The notes: generated from the letters alone by a model not told the origin. Shown: positions 1 through 9,380, numbered from the stretch's first letter. The stretch is 11,398 bases of DNA from RBG-16-66-20 sp964564865 (GCA_964564865.1 CAZMDA010000089.1:1-11398), one strand, 5' to 3'. Made by a program: numbers and translations.

Positions 1-2004
1 CCAGCGCCTCCGGGTTGGCGAGGGCGTCGGTGTTCTGCACCGGCATGCCGTTCACGACCGCGCGCACCGCCAGCTCCACCACCTTGCCGTTCTTGGTGCG
101 CGGGATGTCCGGCACCTGCACCACCTTCGCCGGCACGTGGCGCGGCGTGGTGTTCTCGCGGATGCGGGACCTCAGCTTCTCGACCAGCGCCTCGTCCAGG
201 GTGAACCCGGGGCGCAGGCGCACGAACAGCACCACGCGCGTGTCGGTGGGATTGTCCGGCGGCCACAGCTGGCCGATGGCGACCGATTCCTCCACCTCGT
301 CCACCTTCTCCACCTGGCGGTAGATCTCCGCGGTGCCGATGCGCACCCCGCCCGGGTTCAGGGTGGCGTCGGAGCGGCCGTAGACGATCATGGTGCCGCG
401 CTCGGTGAGCTCGCACCAGTCGCCGTGGGTCCAGACGCCGGGGTAGCGCTCGTAGTAGGCGGCGCGGTACTTCTCGCCGCCGCGGTCGTTCCAGAATCCC
501 AGCGGCATCGAGGGCAGCGGCTTGGTGCAAACCAGCTCCCCTTTCTGCCCGACCACCGGTTCGCCGGCTTCATTGAACACTTCCACCGCAGTGGCGAGCG
601 AGCGGCACTGCAGCTCGCCCCGGTACACCGGCAGCACCGGGCTCGCGTCCGCGAACGCGGCCATGATGTCGGTGCCGCCGGAGATGGAGGCAAGGCACAC
701 GTCCCGCTTCACCTTGTCGTAGACGTAGTCGTAGCTCTCCGGCACCAGCGGCGAGCCGGTGGACAGGATCATGCGCAACTCGGGCAGGCGGTGGGTCTCG
801 GCGGGTGCGAGGTCGCGCTTGTGCATGGCGTCGATGAACTTGGCCGAGGTGCCGAAGTGGGTGAAGCGCTCCTGGTCCGCGTAGTCCCAGAGGATGTTGC
901 CGCCGCGCTCGAAGGGCGAGCCGTCGTAGAGCATCACCGTCGCCTCGGCGCACAGGCCGTGGAACAGCATGTTCCACACCACCCAGTTGGTGGTGCAGAA
1001 GTAGAACAGGCGGTCGCCAGGCCGGACGTCGAACTGCAGCTTGAGGGTCTTCAGGCCCTGCAGCAGCGCGCCGCCGGCGCCGTGCACGATGCACTTGGGC
1101 GTGCCCGTGGTGCCGGAACTGAACAGGATGTAGGCCGGATGCTCAAAGGGCATCTGGGCGTACTCGATCTCGGCCGGCGAATGCTTGCGCAGCCAGTCCT
1201 CGAGCAGCACGGCCTTGGGGATGCCGGAGATGTCCGGGCGCGCGTTGAGCTGCGGCACCACCACCACCTTGCGCAGGCCCGGCAGCCCTTCGGCGATTTC
1301 GGCGACGCGCTCGAGCACGTCGTGCTCGCGCCCGGCGTAGCGGTAACCGTCGGCGACGAACAGGATCTTGGGGTCGATCTGGCCGAAGCGGTCGAGCACG
1401 CCGCCGACGCCGAAGTCCGGCGAGCAGGAGGACCAGACCACGCCCTGCGACAGCGCGGCGAGGGCGAGCATCCCGGTCTCCGGGATGTTGGGGATGAAGG
1501 CAGCGACGCGGTCGCCTGTGCGCAGGCCCAGTTGGGCGATCGCCTGGGCGGCGCGCGAGACGTCGCTGGTGAGCGCCGAGTAGCTGACCCGGCGCTGGAA
1601 GCCGCGCTCGTCCCAGAACACGAACGCGTCGCCCTGGTCGCCGCGCCGCAGCAGGTTCTCGGCGAAGTTGAGCCGCGCCTCCGGGAACCACTTCGCCCCC
1701 GGCATCCGGCCCCCGTCCACCAGCACCGTGGAACCCTTCCTCGAGGCGATCACGCCGCTCCAGTCCCAGAACTCGCTCCAGAACTGCTCGATGTTCTCCA
1801 CCGACCACTGGTAGAAATCCGCATGGCTGGCGAGGTCCAGCCGGTGCTTGCGCGCCACCTGCTGCGCAAACTGGGTCACCTGCGCGCGCTCGACCGCCTC
1901 CGGCGAGGGCGTCCAGATCGGCTTCGGGGCGCCGGCGGGCCTGGCTTTCGCGCCCGCCCTTGCCTTGGCCCTGGTTGCGTTCTTCGGCGTCATGGCGGGC
2001 GGCA

Positions 2005-2005
<1 letters not shown>
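1..2005 (-). CDS. aacS: Acetoacetyl-CoA synthetase (acetoacetate-CoA ligase), 3' end cut by window edge
   Basis: ANL-superfamily adenylate-forming enzyme that activates acetoacetate with ATP and CoA to acetoacetyl-CoA in the cytoplasm, feeding thiolase or polyhydroxybutyrate metabolism. About 668 residues are visible. From the start at 2005: a basic Ala/Lys/Arg-rich leader (residues 5-28), the family N-terminal motif PIWTPSPE (29-36), an acetyl-CoA-synthetase-type N-domain with FYQWSVENIEQFW (64-76), the AMP-binding P-loop FSSGTTGTPK (295-304), then SISGGTDI, HGDWCELTERG and GRSDATLNPGG, and the C-terminal catalytic lysine in RTKNGK (K641). The family is usually about 650-660 residues, so only a few residues should be missing. 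The ATG at 2005 overlaps the aspA TAA (TAATG), and GAGG at the end of aspA can serve as ribosome binding site. A second in-frame ATG lies at 1993. AACS is favoured over acetyl- or propionyl-CoA synthetase by its N-terminal motif and the GTDI/FGTSAKF segments. Confidence 0.93.
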
Positions 2006-3435
<1,430 letters not shown>

Positions 3436-3448
3436 GTGGGGGGCTCCT

Positions 3449-3464
3449 TGGCCCGGGGCTTGCT
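3449..3464 (+). promoter_or_regulatory. Sigma-54 (RpoN) promoter reading toward gltI
   Basis: TGGCCCGGGGCTTGCT matches the -24/-12 consensus TGGCAC-R-N4-TTGC-W at every defined position except one (C for A in the fifth base). The invariant GG (3450-3451) and GC (3462-3463) are 10 bases apart as required. Transcription would start near 3475, giving a leader of about 44 nt before the gltI ATG at 3519. Acidic amino-acid uptake in pseudomonads is known to depend on RpoN with the AauRS two-component system, which makes the location plausible. No activator gene is present in the window. Confidence 0.6.
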
Positions 3465-3492
3465 TGACATGCCCCTGGGGGATACCCAGAAT
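3464..3492 (+). promoter_or_regulatory. Sigma-70-like promoter for gltIJKL, overlapping the sigma-54 site
   Basis: A perfect -35 TTGACA (3464-3469) is followed after exactly 17 bases by CAGAAT (3487-3492), which matches TATAAT at 4 of 6 positions. The start would fall near 3499. Its first base is the last base of the sigma-54 -12 element, so the two polymerases could not occupy the site together. This could supply basal expression of the transporter. Confidence 0.5.
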
Positions 3493-3500
3493 GTTCTTTC

Positions 3501-3515
3501 TTTCTCCGGGAGAAA
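3501..3515. promoter_or_regulatory. 15-bp palindrome on the gltI ribosome binding site
   Basis: TTTCTCC-G-GGAGAAA is a perfect 7-bp inverted repeat. Its right arm contains the gltI Shine-Dalgarno (GGAGA, 3509-3513), 5 bases before the ATG. It may be a repressor operator just downstream of both promoters. In mRNA, a 6-bp stem with a CGG loop would hide the ribosome binding site. Confidence 0.35.
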
Positions 3516-3518
3516 TCA

Positions 3519-4436
3519 ATGAAACTCGCAAGTCACGCCGCACGCATCCTGCTCGCCCTGTCAGCCTCGATCGCGGTCGCGGGCACGGCGCAGGCGCAGG
3601 ACGGCACGCTCGGCAAGATCAAGTCGAGCGGCGCCATCACCATCGGCCATCGCGACGCCTCGCTGCCCTTCTCGTACTACGACGACAAGCAGCAGCCCAT
3701 CGGCTACGCCATGGACCTGTGCGCGCGGATCGTCGACGCGGTGAAGGCCGAGCTGAAGCTGCCGAACCTGAAGGTGAACTACCAGCTGGTCACCTCCGCC
3801 AACCGCATCCCGCTGCTCGCCAACGGCACGATCGACCTGGAGTGCGGCTCGACCACCAACAACGTGGCGCGCCAGGAGCAGGTCTGGTTCACGATGACGC
3901 ACTTCGTCACCGCCAATCGCTGGATCTCCAAGAAATCCTCGAACATCAGGACGCTCGCGGACCTCAAGGGCAAGACCATCGTCTCCACCGCCGGCACCAC
4001 GAACATCAAGCAGGCGACCGAGATCAACGCCGCGCAGAACCTCGGCATGAACATCATCTCGGCCAACGGCCACGCCGAGGCGTTCCAGATGGTCGAGACC
4101 GGCCGCGCAGTGGCGTTCGTGATGGACGACATCCTGCTCGCCGGCCTCGCCGCCCAGTCGCGCACCCCGGGCGACTATGTCATCTCCGCCGAGGCGATGT
4201 CGCTGCCGGAGCCCTACGGCATCATGGTGCGCAAGGACGACAAGGCCTTCAAGGCGCTGGCGGACCGCGCCATCAGCGCCGTCTACAGCTCGGGCCAGAT
4301 CAACGCGATCTGGGAGAAATGGTTCCAGAAGCCGGTCCCGCCCAAGGGCATCAACATGAACCTGCCGATGCCGGAGATGTTCAAGCGGGTGGTGGCCAAG
4401 CCCACCGACTCGGGCGATCCCAAGGCTTACCAGTAG
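3519..4436 (+). CDS. gltI: Glutamate/aspartate ABC transporter periplasmic binding protein GltI
   Basis: Captures glutamate and aspartate in the periplasm and delivers them to GltJK. The product is 305 residues, the normal length for GltI/YbeJ. A clear Sec signal peptide (basic MKLASHAAR, hydrophobic 10-22) has a likely cleavage at AQA|QD after residue 26. The mature protein has the SBP_bac_3 fold: ITIGHRDASLPFSYYDD, then GYAMDLCARI in the first lobe, LANGTIDLECGSTTNN and the second-lobe motif GKTIVSTAGTTNIKQ. The STTN segment and LPEPYGIM near the C-terminus are typical of the acidic amino-acid subgroup. The ATG at 3519 has GGAGA 5 bases upstream. It is the first gene of gltIJKL, divergent from aspA, with sigma-54 and sigma-70-like promoters in front and a terminator behind that should make it more abundant than the permeases. 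Confidence 0.94.
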   Translation: MKLASHAARILLALSASIAVAGTAQAQDGTLGKIKSSGAITIGHRDASLPFSYYDDKQQPIGYAMDLCARIVDAVKAELKLPNLKVNYQLVTSANRIPLLANGTIDLECGSTTNNVARQEQVWFTMTHFVTANRWISKKSSNIRTLADLKGKTIVSTAGTTNIKQATEINAAQNLGMNIISANGHAEAFQMVETGRAVAFVMDDILLAGLAAQSRTPGDYVISAEAMSLPEPYGIMVRKDDKAFKALADRAISAVYSSGQINAIWEKWFQKPVPPKGINMNLPMPEMFKRVVAKPTDSGDPKAYQ

Positions 4437-4453
4437 CACGGCGCGATGACGCA

Positions 4454-4479
4454 ACGGGGAGCTTCGGCTCCCCGTTTTT
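4454..4479 (+). terminator. Intrinsic terminator between gltI and gltJ
   Basis: A 9-bp stem (4454-4462 with 4467-4475; core GGGGAGC/GCTCCCC) closes a TTCG tetraloop of the stable C(UUCG)G type and runs into five T's (4475-4479). It lies 18 bases after the gltI stop and 24 bases before the gltJ start, so it probably acts as a partial terminator or 3' stabilising hairpin that lowers permease and ATPase expression relative to the binding protein. Confidence 0.85.
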
Positions 4480-4503
4480 CTTGAAGCTGTCTGCACCTTC
4501 CGC

Positions 4504-5256
4504 ATGAACTACAACTGGAACTGGGGCATCCTGCTCGCGCAGGAGCCGGGCGGCACCGGCACCTACCTGAAGTACCTCATCGTCGGCCTGGGCTGGACGC
4601 TGGCGACGGCGCTCGCGGCCTGGGTGATCGCGCTCGCGCTGGGCTCCGTGATCGGCACCCTGCGCACCACGCCCTACAAGTGGGTGGTGCGCCTGGGCAA
4701 CGCCTACGTCGAGCTGTTCCGCAACATCCCGCTCATCGTGCAGATGTTCCTCTGGTTCTTCGTCGTGCCCGAGCTGCTGCCCAAGGCGATCGGCGACTGG
4801 ATCAAGCAGATGGCGCCGCCCTGGAGCCAGTACCTGCCGGCGGTGATCTGCCTGGGCCTGTTCACCTCGGTGCGCGTGGCCGAGCAGGTCAAGGCCGGCA
4901 TCCAGTCGCTGTCGCGCGGCCAGGGCATGGCCGGCACCGCGCTCGGCCTCACGCTGCCGCAGACCTACCGCCACGTGCTGCTGCCGATGGCGTTCCGCAT
5001 CGTGCTGCCCCCGCTCACCTCCGAGTTCATGAACGTGATCAAGAATTCCTCGATCGCGCTCACCATCGGCCTGCTCGAGCTCACCGGCCGCGCGCGCGCC
5101 ATGCAGGAGTTCAGCTTCAAGGTGTTCGAGGCCTTCGCGGCCGCGACGGTGATCTACCTGTTGACGAACCTCGTGGTGGTGCTGGCGATGCGCGCGCTGG
5201 AGAAGAAGGTGCGCGTGCCCGGCCTGATCACCGCCTCGGGCTCCGGGGGGCACTGA
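4504..5256 (+). CDS. gltJ: Glutamate/aspartate ABC transporter permease GltJ
   Basis: Inner-membrane permease subunit of the HisMQ/GltJK family that pairs with GltK to form the acidic amino-acid channel. It has 250 residues, with hydrophobic segments at about 22-52, 74-90, 110-125, 160-172 and 213-230. The cytoplasmic ATPase-contacting EAA loop is at about 126-160 (AEQVKAGIQSLSRGQGMAGTALGL), and the family motif NVIKNSSIALTIGLLEL is at 177-193. It is closer to GltJ than GltK in having a long N-terminus starting MNYNWNWGIL. There is no good Shine-Dalgarno before the ATG, and the gene follows the terminator directly, which suggests modest translation. It shares a TGATG stop/start overlap with gltK. 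Confidence 0.93.
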   Translation: MNYNWNWGILLAQEPGGTGTYLKYLIVGLGWTLATALAAWVIALALGSVIGTLRTTPYKWVVRLGNAYVELFRNIPLIVQMFLWFFVVPELLPKAIGDWIKQMAPPWSQYLPAVICLGLFTSVRVAEQVKAGIQSLSRGQGMAGTALGLTLPQTYRHVLLPMAFRIVLPPLTSEFMNVIKNSSIALTIGLLELTGRARAMQEFSFKVFEAFAAATVIYLLTNLVVVLAMRALEKKVRVPGLITASGSGGH

Positions 5257-5945
5257 TGGGCGGCTTCGACTTCGACGTCATCCAGCGCTCGTGGGTCTAC
5301 CTGTTCCGGGACGGCATGACCTTCACGCTGACCCTGACCGCGCTGGCGATGGTGGGCGGCATCTTCTTCGGCACCCTGCTTGCCATGATGCGACTGTCGA
5401 AGTTCCGGGTGCTGGCCGCGGTCGCCGGCGGCTACGTCAACCTGATGCGCTCGCTGCCGCTGGTGCTGGTGATCTTCTGGTTCTTCTTCCTGGTGCCCTA
5501 CATCTACGGCGGCATCATGGGCGCGGGCAAGCCGGTCCCGATCGGCGCCTTCTACTCGGCCCTCATCACCTTCACCATGTTCGAGGCGGCGTACTACTGC
5601 GAAATCATGCGCGCGGGCATCCAGTCCATCCCGCGCGGCCAGGTCTGGGCGGGCTACGCCCTGGGCCTCAACTACTGGCAGACCATGGGCCGCATCGTGC
5701 TGCCGCAGGCCTTCCGCAACATGCTGCCGGTGCTGCTCACGCAGACCATCATCCTGTTCCAGGACACTTCGCTCGTCTACGTCATCTCGGCCACCGACTT
5801 CTTCGGCGCGGCGGCCAAGGTGGCCAACCGCGACTACCGGCTGGTGGAGATGTACACCTTCGCCGCAGTGGTCTACTTCGTCATCTCCTACGGCCTGTCG
5901 ATGCTTGTGAAGAACCTGCAGGCCCGCATCGCCATCATCCGCTAG
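5256..5945 (+). CDS. gltK: Glutamate/aspartate ABC transporter permease GltK
   Basis: Second inner-membrane permease of the GltIJKL importer, 229 residues. Hydrophobic segments lie at about 22-45, 52-85, 98-115, 157-180 and 200-218. The EAA loop is at about 111-150, with CEIMRAGIQSIPRGQVWAGYALGL, and the terminal motif TSLVYVISATDFFGAA follows at 171-186. The ATG is chosen because its A is the last base of the gltJ TGA (5254-5256), a TGATG overlap implying translational coupling and equal amounts of the two permeases. gltL follows 23 bases downstream. Subunit identity rests on order and sequence; the exact substrate preference (Glu versus Asp) cannot be read from it. Confidence 0.93.
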   Translation: MGGFDFDVIQRSWVYLFRDGMTFTLTLTALAMVGGIFFGTLLAMMRLSKFRVLAAVAGGYVNLMRSLPLVLVIFWFFFLVPYIYGGIMGAGKPVPIGAFYSALITFTMFEAAYYCEIMRAGIQSIPRGQVWAGYALGLNYWQTMGRIVLPQAFRNMLPVLLTQTIILFQDTSLVYVISATDFFGAAAKVANRDYRLVEMYTFAAVVYFVISYGLSMLVKNLQARIAIIR

Positions 5946-5968
5946 CCGACACCGGAACAAGGCACCCC

Positions 5969-6697
5969 ATGATCTCCATCCAGAACATCAGCAAGTGGTA
6001 CGGCGCCTTCCAGGTGCTCGCCGACTGCTCCACCGAGGTGAAGAAGGGCGAAGTGGTGGTGGTCTGCGGGCCCTCGGGATCCGGCAAGTCCACCCTCATC
6101 AAGTGCGTCAACGCGCTGGAGCCGTTCCAGAAGGGCGTCATCACGGTGGACGGCGTCTCGGTGGGCGACCCGAAGACCGACCTGCCCAAGCTGCGCTCCC
6201 GCATCGGCATGGTGTTCCAGAACTTCGAGCTGTTCCCGCACCTCTCGGTGACGGAGAACCTCACGCTGGGCCAGATCAAGGTGCTGGGCCGCACCGAGGA
6301 GGCGGCGCGCGACAAGGGCCTCAAGCTGCTGGACCGCGTCGGCCTGATCGCGCACAAGGACAAGTATCCCGGCCAGCTCTCCGGCGGCCAGCAGCAGCGG
6401 GTGGCGATTGCGCGCGCCCTGTCCATGGACCCGATCGCGATGCTGTTCGACGAGCCCACCTCGGCGCTGGACCCGGAGATGATCAACGAAGTGCTGGACG
6501 TGATGGTGGAGCTCGCCCAGGAGGGCATGACCATGATGGTGGTGACCCACGAGATGGGCTTCGCCAGGCGCGTCGCCCACCGCGTCATCTTCATGGACGC
6601 GGGCAAGATCATCGAGGACTGCACCAAGGACGACTTCTTCGGCACGCCGCGCTCCGAGCGCGCGCAGCAGTTCCTGTCGAAGATCCTGCACCACTGA
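5969..6697 (+). CDS. gltL: Glutamate/aspartate ABC transporter ATP-binding protein GltL
   Basis: Cytoplasmic ATPase that powers the GltIJK importer, 242 residues, normal for the polar amino-acid family. All nucleotide-binding motifs are intact: Walker A GPSGSGKS (34-41), Q-loop Q84 in VFQNFELFPH, ABC signature LSGGQQQR (137-144), Walker B MLFDEP (158-163), D-loop SALDPE and switch histidine H194 in VVTHEMGFA. The ATG at 5969 has AAGG at 5959-5962 with a 6-base spacer. It is the last gene of the operon. The 30 bases between its stop and the convergent tpsA stop hold only a weak 5-bp dyad and no T-tract, so the end of the transcript is not evident. Confidence 0.95.
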   Translation: MISIQNISKWYGAFQVLADCSTEVKKGEVVVVCGPSGSGKSTLIKCVNALEPFQKGVITVDGVSVGDPKTDLPKLRSRIGMVFQNFELFPHLSVTENLTLGQIKVLGRTEEAARDKGLKLLDRVGLIAHKDKYPGQLSGGQQQRVAIARALSMDPIAMLFDEPTSALDPEMINEVLDVMVELAQEGMTMMVVTHEMGFARRVAHRVIFMDAGKIIEDCTKDDFFGTPRSERAQQFLSKILHH

Positions 6698-6727
6698 CCG
6701 GGAACGATTGCCCCGGCGAGGAGAGGA

Positions 6728-7537
6728 CTAGAACGCGCCTTCGCGTTTCTCCAGCCGCAACGCGACGCCGGCGGGACTGCGGCCCGCAACCGCCAGGGTG
6801 CCGCGCGGGGCCAATGCAATCGGCGCGGCTGCGACCCGAGCTTCAACCAATCGCACCGGACTGTTTCGCGCAAGGTCCGGCAAGCGCTGAGCACCGGAGA
6901 TCGCCAATGTCCCGGATGCCGTGCTGCCGCCCACCGAAACGGACGAGCCGCTGATGATGGCGACGCCTCCGCCGCTGACTACTGGCCCGGAAACGCTGAC
7001 CGTTCCACCAGAGGTGATCGTGCCAGATACCGAAGTCGATGTCGGGCTATTGATGACGATGCTGCCGGTCGTTGAAACGATTCCCCCAGCGAGAGAGACG
7101 CTTCCGCCACCACCGGGCGCGAATACGTAATTTCCGGCGACGAAGTTCCCGTCGGTGATGTCTGTCGTGGAGACAGTCAACCCGCCAACCGAAACCTGAG
7201 AACCAGAACCGAACAGGACGCCATTCGGGTTGACCAGGAAGACATTGCCATTGGAGGTCAAGGCGCCCAGGATCGACGAAGGCGTCCCGGTCACCACCCG
7301 ATTGAGGATCGCCGAGGCGTTCGACGGCAAGTTGAACCGGGTCGTCTCGCCAGCCCCGATGCTGAAGTTCTGCCAGTTGATTACCGTCCCATGCGCTCCG
7401 GTAATTGTCAGCGTGCTGCCGCTGGTCCCGAAAGTCGCGCTCCCCGAAGCGACGACGCCCCCCGTCGGGTTCGCGAACACGCCCTCCGTGCTCACCAGCA
7501 GGCAAGCCATTGCCAAGATCGTTCTGCAGGAGTTCAT
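6728..7537 (-). CDS. Short TpsA-like exoprotein: filamentous haemagglutinin secretion (TPS) domain protein
   Basis: Predicted substrate of the TpsB pore encoded just upstream; exported by Sec, then through the outer membrane. It has 269 residues: signal peptide 1-22 (GVFA|NP), then a complete haemagglutination-activity/TPS domain of the HMW/HxuA-like kind with INWQNFSIGAGETTRFNL (53-70), ILNRVVTGTPSSILG (77-91) and the hallmark FLVNPNGVLFG (100-110). Gly/Ser/Val/Thr repeats of beta-helix type continue to about 215. The tail is Ala/Arg-rich and ends in LEKREGAF. Typical TpsA proteins exceed 1000 residues, so there is almost no passenger here. It does not look broken: the tail is in frame, the stop lies 30 bases from gltL, and no leftover haemagglutinin sequence follows. 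ATG 7537 has GAGAGG close upstream. Function (adhesin, small surface protein) is unknown. Base composition is poorer in GC than the flanking genes. Confidence 0.85.
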   Translation of the reverse strand: MNSCRTILAMACLLVSTEGVFANPTGGVVASGSATFGTSGSTLTITGAHGTVINWQNFSIGAGETTRFNLPSNASAILNRVVTGTPSSILGALTSNGNVFLVNPNGVLFGSGSQVSVGGLTVSTTDITDGNFVAGNYVFAPGGGGSVSLAGGIVSTTGSIVINSPTSTSVSGTITSGGTVSVSGPVVSGGGVAIISGSSVSVGGSTASGTLAISGAQRLPDLARNSPVRLVEARVAAAPIALAPRGTLAVAGRSPAGVALRLEKREGAF

Positions 7538-7579
7538 GTGCCTCTCATCCTCTTAGTGTCCGGGTTCTGCTTCGTGCCA

Positions 7580-9280
7580 TCAGTGAAAGGCCTTCGACAG
7601 GGCCAGCCAGACTCGCGGCGCCCGGTCGGGCGCTGTCACAGGCGCCTCGCTCGTCCGCCAGGCGACCCAGGTCTGCAGTCGAAGATCCTTGCGATTCCAG
7701 AACGCCGCGCCGAGGCCCACGGCACCCAGGCCCCTGATATTCGCGGAGTCTCCCGCGACCGCGTTGCGATTGATCCTGGCGCGCGCCTGATCGACGAAAA
7801 CCGCGAGCGCGCCCGATCCCCATTCACCCAACTCGAAACTGCGGCGAAGTTCGATGCGAGCGATCCATCCCGCGTCGGCGAAGACTTCTCCGGCAGGGTA
7901 GGCGCGAACGGCGTCCGGTCCGCCCAGTGCCAGCTCCAGCCCGGCGTCCAGGTTTCGAGAAGCGGACTGCCCGCTGACCTGAACCAGCAAGCTTGATGCA
8001 GGGCCGATTCTCTGCTCACGGGCTGCGCGAAAGCGAACCACGGAGAACCGGTTATAGACGTTCAAGCCGCCCGCGCCGGAGTCGAGCCCCAGGTAGAACG
8101 GGTCTCTCTGGCGGGCGCGACCGCTCAGCCGCTGAATCTGGACCTGGTTCGCGCCTCCACCCAGCCACTGGTCGCGATTGTCGAATGCAACGCCGAGAGC
8201 GGTCACTCGGTGCTCCACCCGGCTCGTGAGATTGAACACCCCTATGCGATCCACATACGACGCTTTCGCATGCGAAGCCAGCAATGTCAGGTTGTGGTCA
8301 CTGCGTCGGAGCAACGGATGGCTAGCCAGCAATGCGTAAGAGTGCTGATCGCCGCTCGCATCAAGGCCCGCAAACTCCTTTCGCAGGACGTAATCCTGCC
8401 GGCCAAGCCGCACTCCCACCCGGGTACCGAGACCGTTGACGGGCAATCCATAGACCACCGAGCTAAGCGTCTCGCCACCGGCGCTGGACCGTCTGTGCTG
8501 CACGGTCAGAAGGTCGCCGAGTCCGAGCGGTCCTCGAAAGCGAACATCCACGGCCCCACGGGTCTCTCCCGTGACGCGCTGTCCTGCGTTGTCCAGGTGG
8601 ACTGTCGCCACGACCGGCTTGCCGTCATCCAGTACGCGCACGCGGATGTCGGCGCTTCCTGGCGTCGACGCCGACTCGATCGTCGCCTCCAGGCGGGTTC
8701 CGGGCAGATCGTTCAGCAGCAGGAGAGAATGCTCCAGCGTCGCCCGGAGAATCACATCTCCGGACTTCAGTCCATCAATGAACTTCCCTGCGATCGTTTG
8801 CCGAAGCCCGGTCTCGCCGGGAAGGTCCAGGCGAACAGATCCGATGCGGCCTTCCAGCACCTCAATGGTCACGACCCCGTCGCGCAGGACCTGTGCAGGT
8901 ACGAACGCCTGCGCAACCAGGAATCCCTTCTCCCGCATATGGCGCGTCACGGCGGCAGCGGCCAGCACGAGTTGCTCGCCGTTCAGTTCGCGTCCCGCCC
9001 AAGGCGCTAGTATCTCGGCCAGCTCCAGATCCGACAGCGCGGACGTTCCCGAGACACGGAACCCCTTGACCAACGCAGTGCCACCGATTGGGCGCTCCTG
9101 CTGGGGAACCGCATCGAGCTTGAACTCGATTGCCGCCGGCGGACCTTGCGGCGCGCTGGGCGGCTCGAACGGATCGACTCTTGGAGGCGTCTGCGCGAAG
9201 CCCACGCTCCACCAGGCAACACATGTCGCTGCGCCAACCAGCAAGCGCAATCTCGAACGCAGGACGATCAACGCCGCCAA
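7580..9280 (-). CDS. TpsB outer-membrane transporter, FhaC/ShlB/HecB family
   Basis: Beta-barrel of the Omp85/TpsB superfamily that recognises the TPS domain of its partner and moves it across the outer membrane. It has 566 residues, the usual length: signal peptide 1-29 (GFA|QT), a proline-rich linker (31-49), POTRA domain 1 about 70-145 (VKGFRVSGTSALSDLEL; GFLVAQAFVPAQ; VTIEVLEGRIG), POTRA 2 about 146-218, then a 16-strand-type barrel about 225-566. The conserved L6 tip appears as VRAYP (458-462), close to the VRGY seen in FhaC. The C-terminal strand is WLALSKAFH, with the aromatic residue next to last. The start is taken as TTG 9280 behind GGGGAGG; a TTG at 9271 is possible, and no ATG fits. 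It is first in the tpsB-tpsA pair, with 42 bases between the genes. Confidence 0.9.
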   Translation of the reverse strand: MAALIVLRSRLRLLVGAATCVAWWSVGFAQTPPRVDPFEPPSAPQGPPAAIEFKLDAVPQQERPIGGTALVKGFRVSGTSALSDLELAEILAPWAGRELNGEQLVLAAAAVTRHMREKGFLVAQAFVPAQVLRDGVVTIEVLEGRIGSVRLDLPGETGLRQTIAGKFIDGLKSGDVILRATLEHSLLLLNDLPGTRLEATIESASTPGSADIRVRVLDDGKPVVATVHLDNAGQRVTGETRGAVDVRFRGPLGLGDLLTVQHRRSSAGGETLSSVVYGLPVNGLGTRVGVRLGRQDYVLRKEFAGLDASGDQHSYALLASHPLLRRSDHNLTLLASHAKASYVDRIGVFNLTSRVEHRVTALGVAFDNRDQWLGGGANQVQIQRLSGRARQRDPFYLGLDSGAGGLNVYNRFSVVRFRAAREQRIGPASSLLVQVSGQSASRNLDAGLELALGGPDAVRAYPAGEVFADAGWIARIELRRSFELGEWGSGALAVFVDQARARINRNAVAGDSANIRGLGAVGLGAAFWNRKDLRLQTWVAWRTSEAPVTAPDRAPRVWLALSKAFH

Positions 9281-9332
9281 CCCCCTCCCCGATCCGCTTG
9301 CAGCGGCAAGCCACGCCAGCTTGTTTCGGGAA

Positions 9333-9362
9333 ATTATGTCAGAAGCAGCTCGGATCCATCCA
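9333..9362 (-). promoter_or_regulatory. Weak candidate promoter for the tpsB-tpsA pair
   Basis: On the minus strand CATAAT (9338-9333) matches 5 of 6 bases of the -10 consensus and lies about 50 bases before the TTG start of tpsB. The hexamer 18 bases further upstream (TGGATG, 9362-9357) matches the -35 consensus at only 3 of 6 positions. The location between two genes and the local AT-richness support it; the poor -35 does not. Confidence 0.3.
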
Positions 9363-9380
9363 CGGAAATCGAGTTTGTTC

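Noticed and set aside
3497..3520. Minus-strand TTGATT (3520-3515) as a -35 for aspA
   Set aside because: The hexamer 17 bases downstream (GAACAT) matches the -10 consensus at only 3 of 6 positions; the aspA promoter is not resolved.
3436..3543. GTG start at 3543 for aspA
   Set aside because: It would add 36 residues with no family similarity across the promoter region; ATG 3435 has an ideal AAGGAG.
6698..6727. CCGGG/CCCGG dyad between gltL and tpsA as a bidirectional terminator
   Set aside because: Only a 5-bp stem with a long loop and no T-tract on either side.
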